This document shows, piece after piece, positions 17,623-26,511 of a DNA stretch of 61,416 nucleotides. The position numbers and the translations under genes are program-made. The notes beneath the pieces are model-generated. The model did no database searches and was not told the DNA's origin. It saw only the letters and a list, made by a program, of their open reading frames with translations. How positions within the stretch are numbered: the stretch's first letter is position 1; each line of letters starts with the position of its first letter. The DNA lies in NCBI GenBank assembly GCA_020532085.1, contig JAJBAV010000015.1:1-61416 (forward strand). The letters run 5' to 3'. This DNA is from Candidatus Cloacimonadota bacterium (GTDB lineage: Bacteria; Cloacimonadota; Cloacimonadia; Cloacimonadales; Cloacimonadaceae).

Positions 17623-18839
17623 AAGTTCTGATCATCGGCAGCGGCGGCCGCGAACACGCGCTGGCCGCGGCCTTGGCCAAAGATAGTCACGATATATCCG
17701 TCGCCCCGGGCAACGCCGGGATCGCGCGGGAGTTTGACTGCCTTCCCCTTCACTCGATCAACGAGGTGCTGGATTGGTGTAAAGAGGCCCAGCCCTCATT
17801 TGTGCTGTTTGGGCCCGAGCAACCTCTTGCCGCGGGTTGGGCGGATATTCTGGAAGAAGCGGGGATTCCCTGCGTGGGACCCGGCCAGGCTGCCGCCAGG
17901 ATCGAGAGCAGCAAGATCTTCGCCAAGGACCTGATGGCCAGACACCACATCCCAACCGCTTCCTGCCGCTGTTTCGCCAATCCCGGCGCAGCCCGGGAAT
18001 ACATCACGGGCAAACAGAAATTTCCATTGGTGATCAAGGCGGACGGCCTGGCAGCGGGAAAAGGGGTGACCGTCGCGCAGACAAAAGAAGAGGCTGTGCA
18101 AGCTTTGGCGGCTTTTGACAGCAGAATCGTGGTGGAGGAGTTTCTCAAAGGTTGGGAAGTGTCGCTGTTCGCGGTGACCGACGGCGAAAGCTTCAAGACC
18201 ACCCTGTTCGCGCAGGACCACAAACAACTGCTGGACGGCGATGCCGGGCCAAACACAGGCGGAATGGGAGCATATTGCCCGGTAAGCGAAGCGGAACCCT
18301 ACCGCGCGCGGATCGAGGATACCATTGTCGGCCCCATTCTTAAAGCCATGCGGGATGAGGGCTGCACTTACCGTGGCTTTCTCTACTGCGGGTTGATGAT
18401 CACATCCGAGGGACCCAAGGTGCTGGAATTCAACTGCCGCCTGGGCGATCCCGAAACCCAAGCCCTTCTACCCTTGCTGAAAACATCTTTTACCAAGGTT
18501 TGCCAAGCCGTTCTCACGAACCGGGTGAATGATCTGAACTTGGTTTGGAGCGGACAGAGCAGCGTGTGCGTCGTGCTGGCCTCAAAAGGCTATCCCGGCA
18601 GCTATCAGAAAGGTTTTCCCATCTCTTTACCCCAAAACCTTAACAGCCTCGCGCGTTTCAACGGTGTCGATTCCTCCTCTGCCGGACTGGTCACATCCGG
18701 GGGCAGGGTGATGGCGTTGGTGGGTTTGGGGACCGACGTGGCGGAAGCGCGCCGCGAAGTTTATCAGGACATCGAAACAGTCAACTTTGAAGGCAAACAA
18801 TACCGTGGGGACATAGCCCTGCGCGAGAACGTTCTCTAA
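17619..18839 (+). CDS. purD: Phosphoribosylamine-glycine ligase
   Basis: GAR synthetase of purine synthesis: joins phosphoribosylamine and glycine with ATP. It has the N-terminal VLIIGSGGREHALA motif, the ATP-grasp region KADGLAAGKGVTVA, the glycine-rich GPNTGGMGAYCP and EFNCRLGDPETQ. The start must be the TTG at 17619, four bases into the cinA stop (TTGA), because the conserved first strand follows at once; this gives 406 residues, close to the family norm. A longer frame up to 17484 lies within cinA and is rejected. Confidence 0.94.
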   Translation: MKVLIIGSGGREHALAAALAKDSHDISVAPGNAGIAREFDCLPLHSINEVLDWCKEAQPSFVLFGPEQPLAAGWADILEEAGIPCVGPGQAAARIESSKIFAKDLMARHHIPTASCRCFANPGAAREYITGKQKFPLVIKADGLAAGKGVTVAQTKEEAVQALAAFDSRIVVEEFLKGWEVSLFAVTDGESFKTTLFAQDHKQLLDGDAGPNTGGMGAYCPVSEAEPYRARIEDTIVGPILKAMRDEGCTYRGFLYCGLMITSEGPKVLEFNCRLGDPETQALLPLLKTSFTKVCQAVLTNRVNDLNLVWSGQSSVCVVLASKGYPGSYQKGFPISLPQNLNSLARFNGVDSSSAGLVTSGGRVMALVGLGTDVAEARREVYQDIETVNFEGKQYRGDIALRENVL

Positions 18840-18852
18840 GGATGGAGAGTAC

Positions 18853-21800
18853 ATGAAATTTTACCTTGTCTTGGCCTTGCTGCTGCTTCCCCTGGTTTTT
18901 TTGGGAGCGCAGGTAAGCGTCGTCAGCCAGTCCGCCGACGAATTGGTCCTGGAATTCAACCTGCCGGAGTACAAGATCGGCCGTCAGAGCCTGAACGGGG
19001 TGACTTGGGACAGGATCGAAACCGACTCGGGCAACGTGCACGCCGTGGAGGGGTTTCCAGAGCTGAGAGCATTCGGCGAAGCCATAGCCATACCCATCGA
19101 CGGAGACATCTCGGTGCAGGTTCTGAACGTGAAAAGCAGCATAATTAAAAACGTCAGCCTCAAATCCGTAGCCAGGATGACCGTGGTGAACGAAGAGGTT
19201 GAGTACGAGCATTTTCAGGATCCCAGGGCCTACCGGAGCGCGCAGCTCTACCCGGCCAGCATCACCAGCGCCGGGGAAAGCGCGTTTGTGGGGGACCGCA
19301 GATTCGTGCCGCTGCAGATCTTTCCCTTCCAATACCGCGCCACAACCAAAGAATTGGTTGTGAACACCAGTTTCACCATCCGGGTCCAGATCTTTGGCAG
19401 CAAATCCTCCACTCCAAACTGGCAGATGAGCGAAAATCCGGTCGATCAGGCTGGAGACGCCTTTTTCCTGAACAACGCGAGTTCCCAAAGCTGGCGCCTG
19501 CCCAAGAAGCGCGACAACAGCCACGCATCGCCCAAGAATGGAACCTCGCAGGTTAACGCCGTGCAGTTGGTGGCGAACCAGGAAGGCATCTACAAGATCA
19601 CCTTTGAGGATCTCAACGACTTCATTCTGATGATGTCTGATTCCCTGGATGTAGAGATGGCCTGGCTGCCAGATACAGTGGACCCCCGTTTGCTTGAACT
19701 GACCGATGAGTACGGCTCCATCCCCATTCATTTTGAGGGCGAAGCCGACGGCAGCTTCGATCCCGGCGATTTCTTCGAGTTTTTCGGAGACAGGCATTAT
19801 GGCGATGAAGGCTATCAGGACGATTATACCGATGAAAACGTGTACAGCCTCTATTACAAAGGCACCCTGGGCGCCCGGATGGCGGTGGAGAACGGCGGAC
19901 TGATCGTTTCCAACGCCGCTCAGTACATCATTCCCGACGCTTATGAGCATACTGTGCACATAGAACAGCAGCTGGTTGCGGACAAACTCGGCAACTCCTG
20001 GACCTCGGCCAATCCCAATTTTTACCGCGAAGACATCTGGTTTTGGAGAAAAATAAACGCCCCGGACCTGGACATAATCCCCTTTGAACTCCAGTATCCC
20101 AAGGACAGCACCGTGCGCACAGCACAGGTGAAAGTTTCTTTGTACGGCCTCACCTACGCGGCGGCCGTGCCTCCCGGTCAGTATGACCACAACGCCACCG
20201 TGAGGATAAACGAGGCCATGATCAACACCCACAACTGGGTGGGGCAACGGGAACAGATCTTCGAAAACGCCGGTCCTGTGGCAAACTCCTATTTCCGCCA
20301 CGGCACCAACCACATGTATATCAGTCTGGCGGGCAATACGGTTTCCGGCGACCGGGAGCAGGTGCTGTTCGACTATCTGGAACTGAAGTACTGGCGGGAA
20401 TACAGGACCAGTGAGGACAAAATCAAGTTCACAAAACCCTCCAACCGTCCAGCCGGTCTGTATCAGTTCGAGATCGGCGGTTTCAGTACCAATGAAGTTT
20501 CAGTGTACAAGATCGGATCCAGCATATTCAATAATTGCCAGATAGAACCGTTCAGCGTGGACGGCTTCGCGCCCTGGACAGTTTCCGTGCAGGACAGCGT
20601 TTCCTCCACCGAAGTTGAGTATTACGCCGTGTCTGAAACGCAAAAGCTATCACCAGTGGAAATGCGGCTGGACCTTCCTTCCTCCTGGCGCAATCCGGAC
20701 AACGCAGCCAATGTGATCGTGGTGGGCAGACGGGACTTCGTTTTTTCGGAAGGCGGCGACCTGCTGGCCAGCGTTTGGGAATCCGAGGGACACACGGTTG
20801 CCAGAGTGGATTACCAGGATATCTTTGACGAATTCAACCATGGCATCCGCTCCGCTGAAAGCCTGAAAGAGATGTTCAGCTATGCCTACAACAACTGGGG
20901 CTCGCCGCAGCTGAGCCACGTGGTGCTGTTGGGCGAGGGTGTGGACGATGAAAGGGACAGCAGTCCAGCGCGCGTTTACACTCTGGTGCCCGTGAAAAAA
21001 ACCTGGACCAACGAACACGGCGCCACCGCCAGTGATGGCTGGTACGCCACGATCGTGGGTACCGATGTGGTGCCGGACATCGCCGTGGGCCGGATCAATG
21101 CATGGAAACCGGAGCAGGTGCTGGACTATGCGCAAAAAGCATTCAACTACCGCAACAATCTGCTCACCAACAGGCTCTGGAACAGCCACGTGACCATCAC
21201 TTCGGGCGGCAAGATCACAGACGAGGACGACCTTTTCGCCCAGCAATCCGAAACCATCAGGCGCCGCAACATACCTCAGGATTACCGCGCAACGAGGGTT
21301 TACACTTCAACTCAGACAGTAAGCAACGAGTACTTTGGCGTTACCTTTGACCTAAAGGACGCCATCAATTCCGGCACCCAGTACCTGCATTTCATAGGCC
21401 ACGGCGGCGGACGTATCTGGGCGGACTACAACCTCTTCAACTTCAATGACGTGGCCACCCTGAACAACCAAACCTATCCCATCGTGGTAAGTTTGGCCTG
21501 CTATGCCTCTTCCTTCGACACCAACGGCATCGCGAGCATCGGCGAGGCCCTGGTTATGCAGCCCAACAAGGGGGCGATCGTGACCTTGGGCTTCAGTGGC
21601 CTTGGGTATATGTTTCAGGACCTGGATTGGGGACTGGCGCTAACGGAAGCCATTTACAAACATGACTTCAACACCTTTGGCGAAGCTTACCAATTCGCCC
21701 TCACCAGATTCTATGCCACCACCACGCTTTCCGCGGCCCGCTATGCGCTCACAAACGCCGCCGCCCTGTTGGGCGACCCGCTGATCAAGACCACCAAACC

Positions 21801-23889
21801 CCTTGGAAATATCCCGGTCCAGGCAGACAAATATGTGGCCATGCCTGGCGACACCTTGTTCGTGACCGCACAATTCCCTCCAGACGTTACCGCGGCAAGA
21901 TTGTACATTATGAACGGCAACGAGGTTGAGGTCAACATCCCCTACGATCTGCCGGTGATAAACGGAAATTACAATGCTTCTTACATTATCCCCGCAGACG
22001 TCGATCCACCCTACGGCCGGGAAATCCATGTGGCGGGATATTCACCCGCCCGGGAGTATGTGGGTAAAAGCGGATTTGGCGTGGGACGGGCCGCTTTGAC
22101 GCATCACTCCATCCTTCCTGCCAATCCTACCTGGAACGATTCGGTGCGATTCGTGTCCAGGGTGTTCAGCAACGAAGACATCGTCTCGCTGGTCTGCAAA
22201 GCCAGAACCGATAGTGCCGGCACCAACAGCAACTGGGTGACCCTGCCGATGGAAACTTATCCTGAGGTCGAAGACGGATATATCACCACAGGATACATGA
22301 GCCGGCAGGACACCGGAGAGGAAATCGCCTTCAAATATTTGATCACCACCACCAGTGGCACTTACGAGTCGTTCATAAACCACTATGTAACACGGGGACC
22401 CGATCTCTCCACCATTGACATCAAGCTGGAGTGCACTGAGGCTGGACGTTTCATCAAAGTGCTGGTAAAGAACGGCGGTAATGCCGCTTCCACCACCACC
22501 GACCTGCGGCTGTACGTAACGCCTGTTTCCGGAACCCAGACCCTCTTCTCCACCCAGGACTTACCGCCTCTGGCAGTAAATGAGGAACGCTGGGAAAGCA
22601 TCTCGCTGGACGGCCTGCCCCAAGGAAACCTGATCTTTCAGGCCAGGGTAAACTCCTCCTGGGTCTTCCCGGAATGGCACGGCCCCGACATCCCCCAGAT
22701 CTTCACTGATAACTTCGACATCAACAACACCATAACCCTGGCCACTGATTTCAACTATTATTCGGCAGATGCATCAGGAGCTTTGTTCAGCAGCCTGGAC
22801 GGCAATGTGAGCTGCGAGATCCCGACCAACCTGGTGCCTGCCGGTCAAAGCGCTGTGTTCTACATCAACAGCGTGGGTGTGCATGAAGCCCAAAACCAGC
22901 CCGATATCTCACCGATCAAACTGCTCTCGTTCGACAGCGTTACCACCTCTTTGCCGTCCAACGCCTACGAGATCCGGACCATGGACCCCGCTCTGGTGGA
23001 TTCGACCGATACCTTTGTGAACAACAAGCAGATCAAGTTGAGTTTTTTCTATAGCGAGGATGACGACGAAACTCAAAGCCTGGAAGGCGAAAACTCATAC
23101 AAGATCTACCGCTGGGAAAACTTGGGCAACAAGTGGATCCTGCAGGGGGGAAATGTTTCCAGCAGCGAGAACAAGGTTGTGTTTGAGGTAAAGCGGCAGG
23201 GGATATACACGATCTACAGAAACCGTGACAGGATCCGCCCCTCCATCGATGTGAATGTGCAGGACCAGGAATTCACTGTGGGAGGCTATATCTCAGCCAC
23301 GGGGACTTTCTCTCTGGTGCTGAGCGACGCCAACGGCATCGACCTCTTTGACAACACCATCAGACTGTATCTGAACGGCGGCCAGGTGCCTGATACCGAT
23401 TATGTTACCACCATCAACACGGACAACGTGAACCGCATACCGATCAAGTATCAGCTGAACCTCAGCCAAGGTACCTACAGTTTGGTTCTTGACTGCAAGG
23501 ATGTGAACGGAAACTACAACACCCGTGAGATCCAGTTTGTGGTGAATGAAACCTTCGACCTGAAAAACGTTGCCAACTACCCCAACCCCATCATGGGCCG
23601 GGCGATAGACCCCAAAAACGATGGCCGGACCCGCTTCACCTATGTGCTCACCGATGACGCTGACGAAGTGACCATCAAGGTCTACACCGTTTCCGGCAGA
23701 CTGGTGAAAACTTTCTCCAACCTGCCCACTGGAGTGGGTTACCATGAATACCCGCGCACAGTTTATGGCTGGGATTGCAAGGACGATCAGGGTTTTTATC
23801 TGGCCAATGGAACCTATTTCTACCGGCTCACTGCCAAAAAAGGCAACAAAAAGATCGAAAAAACGATCAAAATGGCGATACTCAAATAG
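18853..23889 (+). CDS. porU: PorU-like C25 protease with type IX sorting domain
   Basis: A 1678-residue secreted protein. After a signal peptide (about 1-20) and a propeptide-like region, the C25 (gingipain-fold) domain lies near 640-1010, with catalytic His850 in FIGHGGG and Cys883 in SLACYASSFD, spaced 33 residues as in gingipains. Beta domains follow, and the C-terminus (about 1575-1678) is a FlgD-like sorting domain (NYPNP..., GWDCKDDQG, GTYFYRL). PorU is the T9SS sortase that removes cargo sorting domains on the cell surface. The PorV-like gene 10 bases downstream gives the canonical porU-porV order. At 1678 residues it is longer than P. gingivalis PorU, so a cargo C25 protease is the alternative. 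Confidence 0.8.
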   Translation: MKFYLVLALLLLPLVFLGAQVSVVSQSADELVLEFNLPEYKIGRQSLNGVTWDRIETDSGNVHAVEGFPELRAFGEAIAIPIDGDISVQVLNVKSSIIKNVSLKSVARMTVVNEEVEYEHFQDPRAYRSAQLYPASITSAGESAFVGDRRFVPLQIFPFQYRATTKELVVNTSFTIRVQIFGSKSSTPNWQMSENPVDQAGDAFFLNNASSQSWRLPKKRDNSHASPKNGTSQVNAVQLVANQEGIYKITFEDLNDFILMMSDSLDVEMAWLPDTVDPRLLELTDEYGSIPIHFEGEADGSFDPGDFFEFFGDRHYGDEGYQDDYTDENVYSLYYKGTLGARMAVENGGLIVSNAAQYIIPDAYEHTVHIEQQLVADKLGNSWTSANPNFYREDIWFWRKINAPDLDIIPFELQYPKDSTVRTAQVKVSLYGLTYAAAVPPGQYDHNATVRINEAMINTHNWVGQREQIFENAGPVANSYFRHGTNHMYISLAGNTVSGDREQVLFDYLELKYWREYRTSEDKIKFTKPSNRPAGLYQFEIGGFSTNEVSVYKIGSSIFNNCQIEPFSVDGFAPWTVSVQDSVSSTEVEYYAVSETQKLSPVEMRLDLPSSWRNPDNAANVIVVGRRDFVFSEGGDLLASVWESEGHTVARVDYQDIFDEFNHGIRSAESLKEMFSYAYNNWGSPQLSHVVLLGEGVDDERDSSPARVYTLVPVKKTWTNEHGATASDGWYATIVGTDVVPDIAVGRINAWKPEQVLDYAQKAFNYRNNLLTNRLWNSHVTITSGGKITDEDDLFAQQSETIRRRNIPQDYRATRVYTSTQTVSNEYFGVTFDLKDAINSGTQYLHFIGHGGGRIWADYNLFNFNDVATLNNQTYPIVVSLACYASSFDTNGIASIGEALVMQPNKGAIVTLGFSGLGYMFQDLDWGLALTEAIYKHDFNTFGEAYQFALTRFYATTTLSAARYALTNAAALLGDPLIKTTKPLGNIPVQADKYVAMPGDTLFVTAQFPPDVTAARLYIMNGNEVEVNIPYDLPVINGNYNASYIIPADVDPPYGREIHVAGYSPAREYVGKSGFGVGRAALTHHSILPANPTWNDSVRFVSRVFSNEDIVSLVCKARTDSAGTNSNWVTLPMETYPEVEDGYITTGYMSRQDTGEEIAFKYLITTTSGTYESFINHYVTRGPDLSTIDIKLECTEAGRFIKVLVKNGGNAASTTTDLRLYVTPVSGTQTLFSTQDLPPLAVNEERWESISLDGLPQGNLIFQARVNSSWVFPEWHGPDIPQIFTDNFDINNTITLATDFNYYSADASGALFSSLDGNVSCEIPTNLVPAGQSAVFYINSVGVHEAQNQPDISPIKLLSFDSVTTSLPSNAYEIRTMDPALVDSTDTFVNNKQIKLSFFYSEDDDETQSLEGENSYKIYRWENLGNKWILQGGNVSSSENKVVFEVKRQGIYTIYRNRDRIRPSIDVNVQDQEFTVGGYISATGTFSLVLSDANGIDLFDNTIRLYLNGGQVPDTDYVTTINTDNVNRIPIKYQLNLSQGTYSLVLDCKDVNGNYNTREIQFVVNETFDLKNVANYPNPIMGRAIDPKNDGRTRFTYVLTDDADEVTIKVYTVSGRLVKTFSNLPTGVGYHEYPRTVYGWDCKDDQGFYLANGTYFYRLTAKKGNKKIEKTIKMAILK

Positions 23890-23899
23890 AGGTTAAACC

Positions 23900-24910
23900 A
23901 TGAAGAAAACTGTCCTCACCATATTGATGGCCCTGCTCGCTGCAGCCTCTCTCACGGCGGGAAGGTACGCGGGTGATTTCATGATGATCGGCGCGGGAGT
24001 CCGCTCCCTGGGCATGGGCGGGGCGTTTGCCGCCCTGGCAGATGACGGATCGGCCATGTATTGGAATCCTGCGGGACTATCCCAGATCCGTAAGTCTGAA
24101 ATCTCCGCTATGCACGCTTTCCTCTACAACGGACTGGCTTCCTACGATCACATCACCTACTGCCAGCCCCTGCCCAGCGATGTGACCATCGGACTGAATG
24201 TTACCCGTTTGACAGTGACCGACATCCCCGTTTTTGCCGAATCATACCTGATCGGCACCAATGTGGACGAACGGATCAACAACAGCGCTTATCAGCTACC
24301 GGGGATCCCAGACGGAGAATTCAACAGCACTGACGATCTATATCAATTCGCCTTCTCCAAGCATCTACACTATGATCTGAGCCTGGGCTGGATGTTCTTC
24401 GACATTCCCCTGGACCTACACGCGGGCGCCAACGTTAAGTTCATCAAACGCAACATACTGCAAAACCAGGGCAGCGGCACCGGCATCGATTTCGGTTTCA
24501 AGCTGAGAACCGACCTGGACGTTCTGTTCGACTGGGAAGCCTTGGGCAAATTCGATTTTGGGCTGAACTTCCAGGATATAGCCGGTACGGACATCAGCTG
24601 GGACACGTACTCTGAACATAAGGATGAAGTGCTGTTCAACACCAAACTGGGAGTGGCAGTATCCCAACCTATCACTGCCCTGGATTCAGAGGTCATCCTG
24701 GCCTATGACTATGACTACGTTTACGATGGCTGCAGCCATTACGGGGTCCAGTGGTCTTACAAGAACATCGGCGCTCTGAGAGCAGGTTATTATGACAAGA
24801 ATTTCACCTGCGGTGCCTCGGTCAATCTGTATGGCGTCGGAGTTGATTATGCCCTGGTGACCAATCCGGTCGGAATCACAAACCGGATCGGGTTGCGAGT
24901 GAATTTCTAA
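23900..24910 (+). CDS. porV: PorV/PorQ-family outer-membrane barrel
   Basis: A 336-residue protein with a signal peptide (about 1-20) and the opening FMMIGAGVRSLGMGGAFAAL...DDGSAMYWNPAGL (residues about 27-60) that marks the PorV/PorQ, FadL-like family. Alternating beta segments run to a C-terminal Phe (LRVNF), as in outer-membrane barrels. In T9SS, PorV shuttles cargo from the translocon to PorU at the outer membrane. Its position directly after the C25 gene supports that role. PorQ would be the alternative within the family. Confidence 0.85.
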   Translation: MKKTVLTILMALLAAASLTAGRYAGDFMMIGAGVRSLGMGGAFAALADDGSAMYWNPAGLSQIRKSEISAMHAFLYNGLASYDHITYCQPLPSDVTIGLNVTRLTVTDIPVFAESYLIGTNVDERINNSAYQLPGIPDGEFNSTDDLYQFAFSKHLHYDLSLGWMFFDIPLDLHAGANVKFIKRNILQNQGSGTGIDFGFKLRTDLDVLFDWEALGKFDFGLNFQDIAGTDISWDTYSEHKDEVLFNTKLGVAVSQPITALDSEVILAYDYDYVYDGCSHYGVQWSYKNIGALRAGYYDKNFTCGASVNLYGVGVDYALVTNPVGITNRIGLRVNF

Positions 24911-24922
24911 AGGGAGCTAAGC

Positions 24923-25702
24923 ATGAAAAAGTTTTTACTGATCTCAATGCTGGCAGTGATCCTGCTGCTGGGTGCCTGCGCGGGAACGGATGAGGGCGAT
25001 GAAGACACTACCCCACCCATCCCACCGGTCCTCACACCTCATCACGGAGACACTGGCGATCCGCCTGTCGTTTACGAAGGCCAGACCATTTACATCAACG
25101 ACGAGAACAACGGAATAGATACAGTTCCTGACGGTGATTGGATCCGCGTGAGTTGGGAACCTTTCAAAGACACCGACTTAAGCCACGTAAAGATCTGGCG
25201 CTACAGCAATTTTGAGACTGAACCTGTTTTGATCGACTCCATCTCAGCCACGCAAGACTACTATTTGGACACTGACAACCAGCTTACTGAAAGGGTATGG
25301 TACTCATATTACGTCGATTTGGTCGATCTGGCCGGCAACGAATCCCGATCTGACACCACATCCTACGCCCTGCTTTCCAAAAGCTTGCTGCTCTCACCCG
25401 AGAATGGAGCTACGATCGCACCTCTGTCCAATCCTCTTGACTCTCGCTTCAAGTGGAACCGCAGTGGCACAGCAGGCAAATTCAGATTGCTACTCATGGA
25501 CGAAAGTTACAATTACGTCTGGCATCAGGATTTGTATGTGGCGCTTGAAGTTGATCCCCTTGTCATAAGCATGCCTGTTAACTTGGCCTCAGAGTATTCC
25601 GGCCAGACCCTGCGCTGGAGAGTGGATTCCTTTGATTGGGACCAGGAAATGCAGGCCTACATGGGTTCAGAATCCTTCGAGCGCATCGTTCACATCCAAT
25701 GA
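24923..25702 (+). CDS. Secreted Fn3-like lipoprotein
   Basis: A 259-residue lipoprotein with lipobox LLGAC (Cys19), an acidic Thr/Pro linker and one Fn3-like domain (about 60-155: WIRVSWEPF, IWRYSN, WYSYYVDLVDLAGNES). A second beta domain (about 158-259) with LSPENGATI and LRWRVDSFDWD resembles Ig-like segments of surface proteins. No specific family recognised. It is 12 bases after porV and is probably part of the same unit, possibly a cell-surface accessory protein. Confidence 0.72.
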   Translation: MKKFLLISMLAVILLLGACAGTDEGDEDTTPPIPPVLTPHHGDTGDPPVVYEGQTIYINDENNGIDTVPDGDWIRVSWEPFKDTDLSHVKIWRYSNFETEPVLIDSISATQDYYLDTDNQLTERVWYSYYVDLVDLAGNESRSDTTSYALLSKSLLLSPENGATIAPLSNPLDSRFKWNRSGTAGKFRLLLMDESYNYVWHQDLYVALEVDPLVISMPVNLASEYSGQTLRWRVDSFDWDQEMQAYMGSESFERIVHIQ

Positions 25703-25835
25703 CAGCCAGGCCTAAGCTAATGAGATTCAAGTCCCTAAAGGCCAGGCTGGAGTTTGCTGCCGTTACCCGGGGGAAAATTTGTCTTGACGTAATTCGAGAA
25801 TCGGGAAAAATAACGTAAACTGGAAAAATGAGGAT

Positions 25836-26498
25836 ATGTTGAAAAAGCTCCTGCTATCTATGATCATACTGGCCGCATCGCTTCTTTTGGTTGCGCAGAC
25901 CGGCAATTCAGCTGCCACCATGAGCAGTAGTTCCGCCTATAGCTATGACGGCAGCCGCAGCGGCGTGGAAAAGCTCAAAATGAATGTGTACATTCTCGGA
26001 CGAGTGAGCAAACCCGGCCTGTACCTGGTGCCTGACGATACCGATTTTCTTACCCTGCTGGCCCTCGCGGGAGGCCCGTTGGAAGACGCGAAACTATCCA
26101 AGATTACCATCACGAGAAAGGGATCGCCGGTATCTGAAATCGAAACCAACCTCCCGGACAGTTTGTCTGCAGACGGGGATTCTCTCATGGCTGTTCAGAC
26201 AAATATTCCCGCAGGAACAGGCAGCGCGGTCACAGTTGCCGATCCAGACAAAGAAGTACCCACTTCGGATGGCGAGATCATCACTATCAATTTTCGAAAG
26301 TACTTGGAAACCGGTAACGTTTATCATCTCAAAACGGTCAAAGACCTGGGACAAGCATCAACCATCCCGCTGCAGCTGCAGCCGGGAGACACGGTCATGG
26401 TGGGTGGGGAGATCTGGTACTGGTTCGGCAAGGTTGCGGACATCTTGTCCAAGGCGGCCATTGCCTTAAGCGTCTACAACCTCATTACCAATCTGTAA
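25836..26498 (+). CDS. SLBB-domain periplasmic protein
   Basis: A 220-residue protein with a signal peptide (about 1-20) and an SLBB domain at about 47-110 (VYILGRVSKPGLYLVPDDTDF, LLALAGGPLEDAKLSKI). A final hydrophobic stretch (about 200-220) could be a membrane anchor. SLBB domains occur in polysaccharide export proteins such as Wza, but the N-terminal Poly_export domain is missing here. With the autokinase gene 13 bases downstream, it likely belongs to a surface polysaccharide export unit. A TTGACG at 25784 with AAAAAT at 25806 may be its promoter. Confidence 0.78.
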   Translation: MLKKLLLSMIILAASLLLVAQTGNSAATMSSSSAYSYDGSRSGVEKLKMNVYILGRVSKPGLYLVPDDTDFLTLLALAGGPLEDAKLSKITITRKGSPVSEIETNLPDSLSADGDSLMAVQTNIPAGTGSAVTVADPDKEVPTSDGEIITINFRKYLETGNVYHLKTVKDLGQASTIPLQLQPGDTVMVGGEIWYWFGKVADILSKAAIALSVYNLITNL

Positions 26499-26511
26499 CC
26501 AGGGGTCAGCT

